Origin: RFTU01 sp046094505
Lineage (GTDB): Bacteria > Pseudomonadota > Gammaproteobacteria > Burkholderiales > Burkholderiaceae_C
DNA: 64,000 bases
Direction of reading: 5' to 3'
Assembly: GCA_046094505.1 (NCBI GenBank)
Contig: JBJTHN010000069.1
Span: 1-64,000, forward strand
The notes below the pieces were generated by a model. That model worked only from the letters and a program-made list of their open reading frames with translations. It was not told the DNA's origin and made no database searches. The number at the start of each line of letters is the position of its first letter. Position 1 is the first letter of the stretch. A program made the position numbers and the translations under genes. This document shows positions 40,305 to 47,961 of the stretch, piece after piece.

Positions 40305-40585
40305 ACACACCGCCGCCCGGGCCGCGTGTCGGCTGCGCTGCCATCGAGCAGGCGCTTGAGCTGGCTCTGGCCCCCATTGAGCTGGAGGTGCTCGACGACA
40401 GCCACCTGCACGCCGGACACGCCGGCGCGCGCGAAGGCGGGCACTACACCGTGCGAATTCTCAGTGAACGCTTTGACGGGTTGGGTAGGGTCGCACGGCA
40501 CCGGCTTGTGTATGATGCCTTGGATGGGCTAATCCCACGCGGGATACACGCCCTGGCCATTCAGGCCCGCAGCCCCCACGACTGA
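40301..40585 (+). CDS. bolA: BolA family protein
   Basis: This 94-residue BolA-like protein has the class II KH-like fold signature: LELALAPIELEVLDDSHLHAGHAGAREGGHYTVRI, with the conserved His residues used with monothiol glutaredoxins for iron-sulfur cluster handling, and RHRLVYDALDGLIPRGIHALAIQ at the end. It overlaps ispZ by four bases and precedes the ppiC gene by 12. The arrangement ispZ-bolA-ppiC is familiar in betaproteobacteria. Confidence 0.93.
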   Translation: MNTPPPGPRVGCAAIEQALELALAPIELEVLDDSHLHAGHAGAREGGHYTVRILSERFDGLGRVARHRLVYDALDGLIPRGIHALAIQARSPHD

Positions 40586-40597
40586 ACCCCCCTCCCC

Positions 40598-41383
40598 ATG
40601 AACAAAAAGCTTCTGATGCTGGCGGCCGCGGCCGCCTTTCCGATCTGCGCCATTGCCCAGAACGTGGCCGTCGTCAACGGCAAGCCCGTGCCCAAGTCCC
40701 GCATGGACACGTTGATGCAGCAAGCCAGCCGCAGCGGCCAACCGGTTACGCCAGAGCTGGAGGCACGCGTGCGCGAGGAGGTGGTGCTGCGCGAAATCTT
40801 TGCCCAGGAAGCCGAGCGCCGTGGCATTGCCGCCACGCCCGACTACCGCGCGCAGATGGAGTTGCTGCGCCAGACCTTGTTGATCCGCGAGCTCTTTGCC
40901 GACTGGCAGCGCAAGAACCCTCCCACCGATGCCGAGATCAAGGCGGAGTACGACAAGTACAAGTCGCAAGCGCAAGGCACGGAGTACCGCGCCCGCCACA
41001 TCCTGGTGGAAAAGGAAGACGACGCCAAATCGCTGGCCGCGCAGCTCAAGGGCGGCGCCTCTTTCGACGACCTGGCCAAGAAGCACTCCAAGGACCCGGG
41101 CTCGGCTCAGCGCGGTGGTGACCTGGACTACGCACGGCCCGAGTCCTATGTGCCCGAATTCGGGCAGGCCATGGCCAAGCTCAAGAAGGGTGAGACCAGC
41201 GAGCCGGTGCGCTCACAGTTCGGCTGGCACATCATTCGCCTGGAAGACACCCGCGAGGCCCAGTTCCCGCCGCTGGAAGAGGTGCGTGACCGCATCGCCC
41301 AACAGATGGTCCAGAACAAGCTGCAGGCCTACCAACAGGGCCTGCGCGACAAGGCCAAGACCGACTTCAAGTTTTCTCAGTAA
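40598..41383 (+). CDS. Periplasmic PpiC-type peptidyl-prolyl isomerase
   Basis: This 261-residue protein begins with a signal peptide (KKLLMLAAAAAFPICAIA, cut before QNVAVVNG), followed by a SurA-N/PpiD-like helical region (residues 40-120). A parvulin domain covers about 130-230 (YRARHILVEKEDDAKSLAAQL, KKHSKDPGSAQRGGDLDYARP, QFGWHIIRLED). It probably assists folding of outer-membrane or periplasmic proteins. Its stop lies 17 bases inside the convergent ABC ATPase gene. Confidence 0.92.
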   Translation: MNKKLLMLAAAAAFPICAIAQNVAVVNGKPVPKSRMDTLMQQASRSGQPVTPELEARVREEVVLREIFAQEAERRGIAATPDYRAQMELLRQTLLIRELFADWQRKNPPTDAEIKAEYDKYKSQAQGTEYRARHILVEKEDDAKSLAAQLKGGASFDDLAKKHSKDPGSAQRGGDLDYARPESYVPEFGQAMAKLKKGETSEPVRSQFGWHIIRLEDTREAQFPPLEEVRDRIAQQMVQNKLQAYQQGLRDKAKTDFKFSQ

Positions 41384-42044
41384 GGCGCCCCGCATCGATC
41401 ACCAGGCGGCGGTCGCAGCGTGCGGCAATCGCCTGGTCGTGCGTCACCATGAGCAAGGTGGTGCCTTCGTCGTGGTTCATGCGAAAGATCAGATCCATGA
41501 TCCGCTCGCCGGTGGCATGGTCCAGGCTGCCGGTGGGCTCATCGGCCAGCAGGATGGCCGGCCGCACCACAAAGGCCCGCGCCAGAGCAACCCGCTGTTG
41601 CTCGCCGCCTGACAGCACCTTCGGGTAGTGGCCTACTCGGTTGGCCAAGCCGACGCGCTCCAGCATCTCCAAGGCCTGCTGGCGTGGCTTGGGGCGGCCG
41701 AGCAGCTCCAGGGGCAGCATCACGTTCTCCAGCGCACTGAGGTGGGCCAGGAGCTGAAAGCTCTGAAACACGAACCCCATGCGCCGGGCCCTGAGGTCGG
41801 CGCGGTGGTCTTCGTCCAGATCGAAGAGGTTTTGCCCTTCCACCAAGACCCGTCCCTGCGTGGGTGTGTCCAAGCCCGCCAGGATGGACAGCAAGGTGCT
41901 CTTGCCCGAACCCGAAGCCCCCACGATGGCCACGGTCTGCCGCGCCGGCAAGACAAAGCCCACATCGTCGAGAATCGTGAGCTCACCATCGGCATCGCGC
42001 ACGCGTTTGCTCACGTGCTCCACCACCATCAGGGCATCTGTCAT
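41367..42044 (-). CDS. ybbA: YbbA/LolD-like ABC transporter ATPase without an adjacent permease
   Basis: This 225-residue MacB/LolD-type ATPase has Walker A VGASGSGKST (41-50), signature LSGGEQQRVALARAF and Walker B ILLADEPTGSLDHATG. It is divergent from a TesA-like esterase, the order of E. coli tesA and ybbA, so YbbA is the better name. The FtsX-type permease (ybbP) that should follow is absent: the next gene is the convergent ppiC, with a 17-base overlap. The start codon overlaps that of tesA on the opposite strand. Confidence 0.88.
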   Translation of the reverse strand: MTDALMVVEHVSKRVRDADGELTILDDVGFVLPARQTVAIVGASGSGKSTLLSILAGLDTPTQGRVLVEGQNLFDLDEDHRADLRARRMGFVFQSFQLLAHLSALENVMLPLELLGRPKPRQQALEMLERVGLANRVGHYPKVLSGGEQQRVALARAFVVRPAILLADEPTGSLDHATGERIMDLIFRMNHDEGTTLLMVTHDQAIAARCDRRLVIDAGRLTEKT

Positions 42045-42726
42045 GTCTGGCCGTTTGAAAGCAGCTGCGTCACCCAGCCGCCGAAATTGGATTCGTCACT
42101 GTAGCCTGATCCTGTTGGGCTGCGCGGCGTCAGGGCTTGGCGCGACCACCGCCACGACCATCCTGGTTGTGGGCGACAGCCTCTCGGCCGAGTACGGCAT
42201 TCCACGGGGCTCGGGCTGGGTGGCCCTGCTGCAACAGCGCCTGGACCAGGAGCGCCGCGGGGTGCGCGTGGTCAACGCCAGCATCAGTGGCGACACCACG
42301 GCTGGTGGCCGCTCGCGCCTGGCCGCCCTCCTGCAACAGCACAAGCCAACCCACGTGATCATTGAATTGGGCGGCAACGACGCCTTGAGGGGTTTGCCGA
42401 TGGCCAGCACCCGCGACAACCTCTTGGCCATGACGCGGGCTGCACAAGCGGTGGGGGCGCAGGTGCTGCTCTTGGGCATGCAAGTGCCACCCAACTACGG
42501 CAAGGCCTACACCGATGCCTTCGCAGCGGCGTTCGTGGAGGTGGCTCAGGTGACCCAAGCGGCCTTGGTCCCCTTCTTTCTCAAGGGTGTGGCCGATGGC
42601 TCAAAGGCCCAAGAGCTGTTTCAAGCCGACCGCATCCACCCCAAGGAGACCGCACACCCCTTGATGTTGGACAACGTCTGGCCAACCTTGCGGCGCTTGC
42701 TGCCCAAGGCCAGCGGCAGCGGCTGA
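42043..42726 (+). CDS. tesA: SGNH-family arylesterase/thioesterase (TesA-like)
   Basis: This 227-residue SGNH hydrolase has block I GDSLS (Ser46), block III GGNDALRG (Asn112) and block V DRIHP (Asp196, His199), so the catalytic set is complete. TesA proteins are periplasmic thioesterase/arylesterase/lysophospholipase enzymes. The N-terminus has a hydrophobic stretch ending LILLGCAASG, which may be a lipobox-like signal with Cys27. AGGG lies 8 bases before the ATG, inside the divergent ybbA gene. The start codon shares CATG with the ybbA start. Confidence 0.88.
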   Translation: MSGRLKAAASPSRRNWIRHCSLILLGCAASGLGATTATTILVVGDSLSAEYGIPRGSGWVALLQQRLDQERRGVRVVNASISGDTTAGGRSRLAALLQQHKPTHVIIELGGNDALRGLPMASTRDNLLAMTRAAQAVGAQVLLLGMQVPPNYGKAYTDAFAAAFVEVAQVTQAALVPFFLKGVADGSKAQELFQADRIHPKETAHPLMLDNVWPTLRRLLPKASGSG

Positions 42727-42780
42727 TCCCTGTTGAGTCGAGCCCGCTGCAGGCCACACATGGGCGCGCGCTGGCGTGTT

Positions 42781-44151
42781 TCACTGGGCCAGCTGGCGCT
42801 GACGGTCGGCCCGCTCGGGCTTGTCACTGGGCTGGCGTTCGTTCGAACGGTTCTCGGGCGGCCGCGGAATGCTTCTTGCTGGCTCACCCCGCTCTGGGCG
42901 TAGGGCCGGTGGGGGACGGTCCACAGCGCGGTCAGCGGGACGATCCACAGGACGATCGACAGGACGATCCACAGGGCGATCGACAGGACGATTCAAGGGC
43001 CTGTCCCCGCGACGCTCCAGGGCGGGTTCAGGCAGAACCCACTCTCTCACGGGCCGATCAATGCCGTGGCGGCGCTCGGGCCGGGGTGGCCGTTCATCCA
43101 GGCCGGGCGGGCGTACGGGGCGGTGCTCGGGCACCCCCGGCACCACCACCGGCGGCAAAGGGCGGCTGCGAACCTGGCCCGGCGACCACACCCATCGGTT
43201 GTTCCAATGAATCCACCGACCGAAGTAGGACGGCGCAAATCCCCAGGGAGCATCGTCTTGCCAGACCCAGCCCCATGGGTGGGCCCACACCCACCGCCCA
43301 TCACGAAACGGCTCCCAGCCCGGGCGAACCCCCAGGGGAGCCCAGATCCACCCCTCGTCTGGGTGGCGCTCCCATCGGCCGTGGCGCTCCAAAGCCTCCA
43401 GGCCCGTGACCTCGCTCCAAGGCGAGGCCGCCGCCGAAACGGGTGCATCAGGGGCTTGGTCGCGCGCCTGCACCCAGGAAGCAAAGGCATCTTGGAGCAA
43501 CACCGTGCTGCGCAAGCCTCCACCGGCCTGCGCACCCATGGCCTCCAGGCGCTGGCCCTCAGCCAGCTGCAGCCGAGCGTCGGACACCTGCACGCTGAGC
43601 AGGCCACGAAGGGCAGCGGCGGCCGAGCGCCCACCCGCGATGGTGTCGCGGTCCACGCGGTACAGGCCCGGTGACAAGGGGTGCGCAAGAAACTCACCCG
43701 TCAAGAGCTGCAGAGACCGGGCCCATTCGGGCGTGCGCACACGGGCCACGAGGTGCCCCTGGTGGACACGCACTTGGGCCGCTTGGGTGTCCAAGCGCAC
43801 CAGCTCCACGTCGCTGCTGGGGCCGACCCACAGGCCCAGGGTGCCCACCTGGATCTCCACGCGCGCCTGCGCTTCGCTGCGGATGCGGTCGCCTTCTGTG
43901 ATGGGCCGGTTGAGCTGCACGGGGATCCACTGCCGGTCCTGCGAATCCCAGACTTGTGCGGCCCCGTTGAGGCTCGCAACCCGGCCCACGCGTTCAATGG
44001 GTGCCGGTACGGCAATGGGGCCCGTCGGCTCAGGCTGTGCCCGCACCGCCTGGGGCCCCAGCAAGCCGAACACCGAGGCACACGCGAGCACCGCCCAGGT
44101 AGACAAAGGCAGCCACGGTGCCGCGCGGAAAGAGCCAGAGCAAAGGTTCAT
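42781..44151 (-). CDS. Secreted FecR-domain protein with Trp-rich region and DRPV tandem repeat
   Basis: This 456-residue protein (start 44151, or 44169) has a signal peptide cut near QAVRAQPEP. A FecR-like beta domain follows (VGRVASLNGAAQVWDSQDRQW to about 200), then a linker. Next come Trp-rich repeats (GRWERHPDEGWIWAPLG, DGRWVWAHPWGWVWQDDAPWGF, FGRWIHWNNRWVWSPG) like those of DUF6600 proteins, and a basic/proline-rich tail with DRPV repeats. Function is unknown; similar proteins are thought to be periplasmic. There is no adjacent sigma factor, so it is not a classic FecR anti-sigma. It converges on tesA. Confidence 0.8.
   Translation of the reverse strand: MNLCSGSFRAAPWLPLSTWAVLACASVFGLLGPQAVRAQPEPTGPIAVPAPIERVGRVASLNGAAQVWDSQDRQWIPVQLNRPITEGDRIRSEAQARVEIQVGTLGLWVGPSSDVELVRLDTQAAQVRVHQGHLVARVRTPEWARSLQLLTGEFLAHPLSPGLYRVDRDTIAGGRSAAAALRGLLSVQVSDARLQLAEGQRLEAMGAQAGGGLRSTVLLQDAFASWVQARDQAPDAPVSAAASPWSEVTGLEALERHGRWERHPDEGWIWAPLGVRPGWEPFRDGRWVWAHPWGWVWQDDAPWGFAPSYFGRWIHWNNRWVWSPGQVRSRPLPPVVVPGVPEHRPVRPPGLDERPPRPERRHGIDRPVREWVLPEPALERRGDRPLNRPVDRPVDRPVDRPVDRPADRAVDRPPPALRPERGEPARSIPRPPENRSNERQPSDKPERADRQRQLAQ
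42917..42988. repeat. Six 12-bp tandem repeats encoding DRPV-type tetrapeptides
   Basis: Six 12-base units close to CGATCCACAGGA follow one another in the plus strand. The four most similar are CGATC(C/G)ACAGG(A/G); the two at the left end have diverged. In the minus-strand protein they give DRPV or DRPA units in the proline-rich tail of the FecR-like gene. Unit length is a multiple of three, so copy-number changes keep the frame. Confidence 0.85.
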
Positions 44152-44195
44152 GGCTGCATAACGCAGCAACTAAAGCCGCGGATGACGGCCGCCCT

Positions 44196-44741
44196 TCAAT
44201 CGTCATCGCCTTTGGCCGCGGCCAACTCGGGAAACAGGATGTCGGTGTATCCGAATTGACTGAAGTCGCGCATGCGCTGCGGATACAGAATGCCCAGGAG
44301 GTGGTCACACTCGTGTTGCACCACCCGCGCATGAAAGCCGTCGACCACGCGATCAATGGCCTGCCCCTGTTCGTCCAGGCCACGGTAGCGCACCCGTGTC
44401 CAACGGGGGACTTGCCCCCTGAGACCCGGCACCGACAAACAGCCCTCCCACCCCAGGGTCTCCTGCGCGCCCAGGGGCTCGATCACGGGGTTGATGAGCA
44501 CGGTGGGGGGAATGGGGGGCTCCTGGGGATACCGGGGACTGACCTGCCCAGTGCCAAAAATCACCACCTGCAGGCTCACACCGATCTGTGGAGCGGCCAG
44601 GCCTGCGCCATGGGCTGCGACCATGGTGTCTCGCATGTCGACCAACAAGCTGCGCAGCTCGTCGCTTGGCACGTCATGCACCGGCTCGGCCAGGCGGCGC
44701 AGGCGCGGATCGCCCATGCGCAAGATCTCCCGCACACTCAT
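44196..44741 (-). CDS. def: Peptide deformylase
   Basis: This 181-residue metalloenzyme removes the N-formyl group from nascent proteins. The three family motifs are complete: GAGLAAPQIG (45-54), EGCLSVPG with metal Cys101, and QHECDHLLG with His143, Glu144 and His147. Length fits type I/III deformylases. It overlaps the ligA stop by four bases and so is probably co-transcribed with ligA, zipA and smc. The formyltransferase gene fmt is not nearby. Confidence 0.95.
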   Translation of the reverse strand: MSVREILRMGDPRLRRLAEPVHDVPSDELRSLLVDMRDTMVAAHGAGLAAPQIGVSLQVVIFGTGQVSPRYPQEPPIPPTVLINPVIEPLGAQETLGWEGCLSVPGLRGQVPRWTRVRYRGLDEQGQAIDRVVDGFHARVVQHECDHLLGILYPQRMRDFSQFGYTDILFPELAAAKGDDD

Positions 44742-46849
44742 GTCTTCTCCTGTGGTGCCGGCCCCGCCAGCAAGGCCCTAAGGCCATCTTCGTCCAACAC
44801 GGGCACGCCCAACTCCCGTGCTTTGTCCAGTTTGCTGCCAGCCTCTGTACCCGCCACCACCCAATGGGTCTTGCGCGATACCGAGCCCGCCACTTTTGCA
44901 CCGGCGGCTTCAATCAACTCACGTGCTTCATCACGGCTGAGGGTGGGCAGTGTGCCGGTGAGCACCACGGTCAGGCCCGCCAGGGGTCTCGGTGCGTCTC
45001 CGTGCACACCCTGTCCTTCGACCCACTGCACACCGGCCGCGCGCAGCTGCTCCACGATTTCGCGATGGTGGGCTTGGTCGAAGAAGCCCCGAATGCTGTG
45101 GGCCACGATGGGGCCCACATCCGGCACCTCCAGCAACGCCTCCAAGCTGGCCTCGATGATCCGGTCCATGGAGCCGAAGTGGCGCGCCAAGTCCTTGGCG
45201 GTGGCCTCACCCACATGGCGAATGCCCAGGCCAAACAGAAAGCGGGCCAAGGTGGTTTGCTTGCTGGACTCGATGGCCGCCACCAGATTGGCCGCACTCT
45301 TGTCACCCACGCGGTCCAAAGCCGCCAGCTTGGCGACCCCCAAGCGGTACAGATCGGGCAAGGCGCTCACGATCCCGTGGTCCACCAACTGTTCCACGAC
45401 CTTGTCGCCCAAGCCCTCGATATCCACCGCCCGGCGGCTGGCGAAATGCAGGAGCGCATGCTTGCGTTGTGCGGGACAGTAAAGCCCCCCGGTACAACGC
45501 CAATCCACCTCCCCCTCTTCACGGGCAATGGGGCTGGCGCACGCGGGGCAGCGCCCTGACAGACGCTGTACCAGATCAAACGGCGCACCCACGGCCTCAG
45601 GGCGCCGCTCCAGAACGACCGACACCACTTCAGGGATGACGTCACCTGCTCGGCGAACGATGACGGTGTCGCCCTCCCGCACATCCTTACGCCGCGCCTC
45701 TTCCTCGTTGTGCAAGGTGGCGTTGCTGACGGTGGTGCCGCCCACGAAGACGGGTTCGAGTTTGGCCACGGGCGTCAGCTTGCCCGTCCGCCCGACCTGA
45801 ATGTCGATGGCCCTCAAGACCGTCATCTGTTCCTGCGCCGGGTACTTGTGGGCCACTGCCCACCGCGGCTCACGGGTCACAAAGCCCAGACGGTCCTGCG
45901 TGGCACGGTCATCAACTTTGTAAACCACCCCGTCAATGTCGAAGGGCAATCGATCGCGCAGGCGCTCGATGTCCTGGTGAAACGCCACCAGGCCCGCCCC
46001 GCCCTCCACCACGCGGTGATGCGCATCCACCGGCAGGCCCCAGGAGGCCAAGGCCTGGAGAACGGCGCTGTGGCTGGCTGGGCCTTGCCCGGCGGAGTCG
46101 GCCCATCCCTGAACCAGCCCCAAGCCATAGGCAAAGAAGCTCAACGGGCGCCGCGCTGCAATCGCCGGATCCAGCTGGCGCACCGCACCCGCGGCGGCGT
46201 TGCGGGGGTTGACGAAGGTCTTCTCCTGGCGATGCCCTGCGGCGATGAGCGCGCGCTGGCGCTCGTTGAGCGCCTCAAAGTCATCTCGTCGCATATAAAC
46301 CTCGCCCCGCACCTCCAGCAGCGGCGGACAGGTGCCATCCAGGGCCTGCAAGCGCAAGGGAATCTGGCGGATGGTGCGCATGTTCTGCGTGACATCCTCG
46401 CCCGTTTCGCCGTCGCCGCGGGTGGCGGCCTGAACCAACACCCCCTGCTCGTAACGCAGGCTGATGGCCAGACCATCGAACTTGAGCTCACAGCTGTACC
46501 GAACCGGCGTGTCTTGCGCCGTCAAACCCAGTTCCCGCCGGACACGGGCATCGAACTCCAAAGCCCCAGCGTTGCTGGTGTCGGTTTCGGTGCGGATGCT
46601 CAGCATCGGCAAGGCATGCGCCACAGGCGCAAATCCCTGCAGCGCCTGGCCCATCACGCGCTGGGTGGGCGAGTCCGGTGTGCGCAGCTCGGGGTGCGCG
46701 GCCTCCAGATCCTGCAAGGCCTGAAACAGCCGGTCGTACTCCGCATCCGGGATTTCCGGCGCGTCAAGCGCGTAGTAGCGCCGCGCATGGTGTTCGATCA
46801 GCTCTCGCAGGGCCTGCGCCTGCGCCTGAACGGTGGGCGGTGTGGGCAC
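44738..46849 (-). CDS. ligA: NAD+-dependent DNA ligase
   Basis: This 703-residue ligase has the N-terminal Ia domain (YYALDAPEIPDAEYDRLFQ) and the adenylated Lys123 in CELKFDGLAISL. An OB domain, the Cys4 zinc finger (CPACAS and CTGGLYCPAQR), helix-hairpin-helix repeats (ALDRVGDKSAANL) and a C-terminal BRCT domain (PLAGLTVVLTGTLPTLSRDEA) follow. Instead of the common MLSLDNAF before the adenylation site it has MLSIRTETDT, a variant I associate with Comamonadaceae. It follows zipA by 14 bases. Confidence 0.96.
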   Translation of the reverse strand: MPTPPTVQAQAQALRELIEHHARRYYALDAPEIPDAEYDRLFQALQDLEAAHPELRTPDSPTQRVMGQALQGFAPVAHALPMLSIRTETDTSNAGALEFDARVRRELGLTAQDTPVRYSCELKFDGLAISLRYEQGVLVQAATRGDGETGEDVTQNMRTIRQIPLRLQALDGTCPPLLEVRGEVYMRRDDFEALNERQRALIAAGHRQEKTFVNPRNAAAGAVRQLDPAIAARRPLSFFAYGLGLVQGWADSAGQGPASHSAVLQALASWGLPVDAHHRVVEGGAGLVAFHQDIERLRDRLPFDIDGVVYKVDDRATQDRLGFVTREPRWAVAHKYPAQEQMTVLRAIDIQVGRTGKLTPVAKLEPVFVGGTTVSNATLHNEEEARRKDVREGDTVIVRRAGDVIPEVVSVVLERRPEAVGAPFDLVQRLSGRCPACASPIAREEGEVDWRCTGGLYCPAQRKHALLHFASRRAVDIEGLGDKVVEQLVDHGIVSALPDLYRLGVAKLAALDRVGDKSAANLVAAIESSKQTTLARFLFGLGIRHVGEATAKDLARHFGSMDRIIEASLEALLEVPDVGPIVAHSIRGFFDQAHHREIVEQLRAAGVQWVEGQGVHGDAPRPLAGLTVVLTGTLPTLSRDEARELIEAAGAKVAGSVSRKTHWVVAGTEAGSKLDKARELGVPVLDEDGLRALLAGPAPQEKT

Positions 46850-46863
46850 GGAGCCAACCGTCC

Positions 46864-47961
46864 TCAGCTGAACACGCGCTGCGCCGCTGGGCTGCCAGCC
46901 GGTAGGTCGCGCGCTGCCAAGGCTTCATACAAGCGCTGAAGGTCCTGGTGGATTCCCGCGAACTGCTGCAGCGCCACCGGCCGTCCATCATCGTCGACCA
47001 ACACGCCGTCCAAGTCCTGCGAAAGTGCCCAGGCCAGCCGTTGCCACTGCGAGAACGGCTCCGCCGCCTCTGGAGACTGCGGCACATCCAGGGACAGGGT
47101 GCAGCGGCGCAGCGCCGATTGGTCGGGGTCCTCGGCCAGGGCTGCCTGCGCGTCGAAGCTCAAAACAACCAAGGGTGGGGCCTCAGGGTCTTCGCCGGCC
47201 AGCACCCACTGCCCGGCGATGGGCCCTGCCACCATGCCCTGGCGAGCCGCGCACTGTTGCAAGTAGCCTACTGTCCAGTACGAGCCCTTGGCTTGCAGAT
47301 GGACAGCCAGCTGCGCGTCGTGCGCATGGGCAAACTCATCGAGCTCGCGGGCACGGCCCACGACCTCGCTCATGTCGGCGAAGTCAACCGATGCCGCCAC
47401 GGCATCCGCGAAGGCCTGCACCTTCTGAACGAACTCCGAATAGCCGATCTCGTTGATCGGCCCGGCTCGGTTGGCCAACTGGACGCCAGCCTGAAAGGCG
47501 CTGTAGCGCTGGCCATGGGCGGGCGGCTCCCAAAGGCCGGTTTCCGCGTTGAGCCCTTCAAGCAGCATCAGCTTGCTGCCCACCCGTCGAGAGACCGGCA
47601 ATGCCTGCAGCACCGAATCGGCGGGCAGCGGTGCTTCCGGAACGATTTCGGCAATGGCATCGATGAGCGGGTCAATCGCCGCTCGACGCCGCAGGCCGGC
47701 CGGTCTCACGCCGCGCTCGGCTGCCGGCACCGAGTGGTCATGGGCCACGCCGGCGACCGGCGTGGGCTCAAGCGCTGGGCCCTCCGTTCCTTCGGACCCC
47801 GCAGCCACAGCAGGCTCCACGCCCGACAGGCTGGGCTCCATGCGCTCCTGGGGCTGTGTGGCACGGCGCGGCCGTGCCCGCCACGAAGTCCACACGCCTT
47901 GAGCCAACAAGACCAACAGCACCGCTGCGGCCAAGGCCAGCAGACCCTGTGTCAGCGTCAT
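46864..47961 (-). CDS. zipA: ZipA-like cell division protein
   Basis: This 365-residue protein has an N-terminal membrane anchor (LTQGLLALAAAVLLVLLAQGVW) followed by basic residues, a Pro/Glu-rich linker, and a C-terminal domain (about 210-350) consistent with the ZipA FtsZ-binding fold (WTVGYLQQCAARQGMVAGPIAGQWVLAG). Similarity to E. coli ZipA is weak by eye. The call rests on topology and on the smc-zipA-ligA order. Its start overlaps the smc stop by four bases. Confidence 0.75.
   Translation of the reverse strand: MTLTQGLLALAAAVLLVLLAQGVWTSWRARPRRATQPQERMEPSLSGVEPAVAAGSEGTEGPALEPTPVAGVAHDHSVPAAERGVRPAGLRRRAAIDPLIDAIAEIVPEAPLPADSVLQALPVSRRVGSKLMLLEGLNAETGLWEPPAHGQRYSAFQAGVQLANRAGPINEIGYSEFVQKVQAFADAVAASVDFADMSEVVGRARELDEFAHAHDAQLAVHLQAKGSYWTVGYLQQCAARQGMVAGPIAGQWVLAGEDPEAPPLVVLSFDAQAALAEDPDQSALRRCTLSLDVPQSPEAAEPFSQWQRLAWALSQDLDGVLVDDDGRPVALQQFAGIHQDLQRLYEALAARDLPAGSPAAQRVFS

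Noticed and set aside
42917..42988. CRISPR-like array
   Set aside because: Direct 12-bp tandem units without spacers, in frame inside a protein gene.
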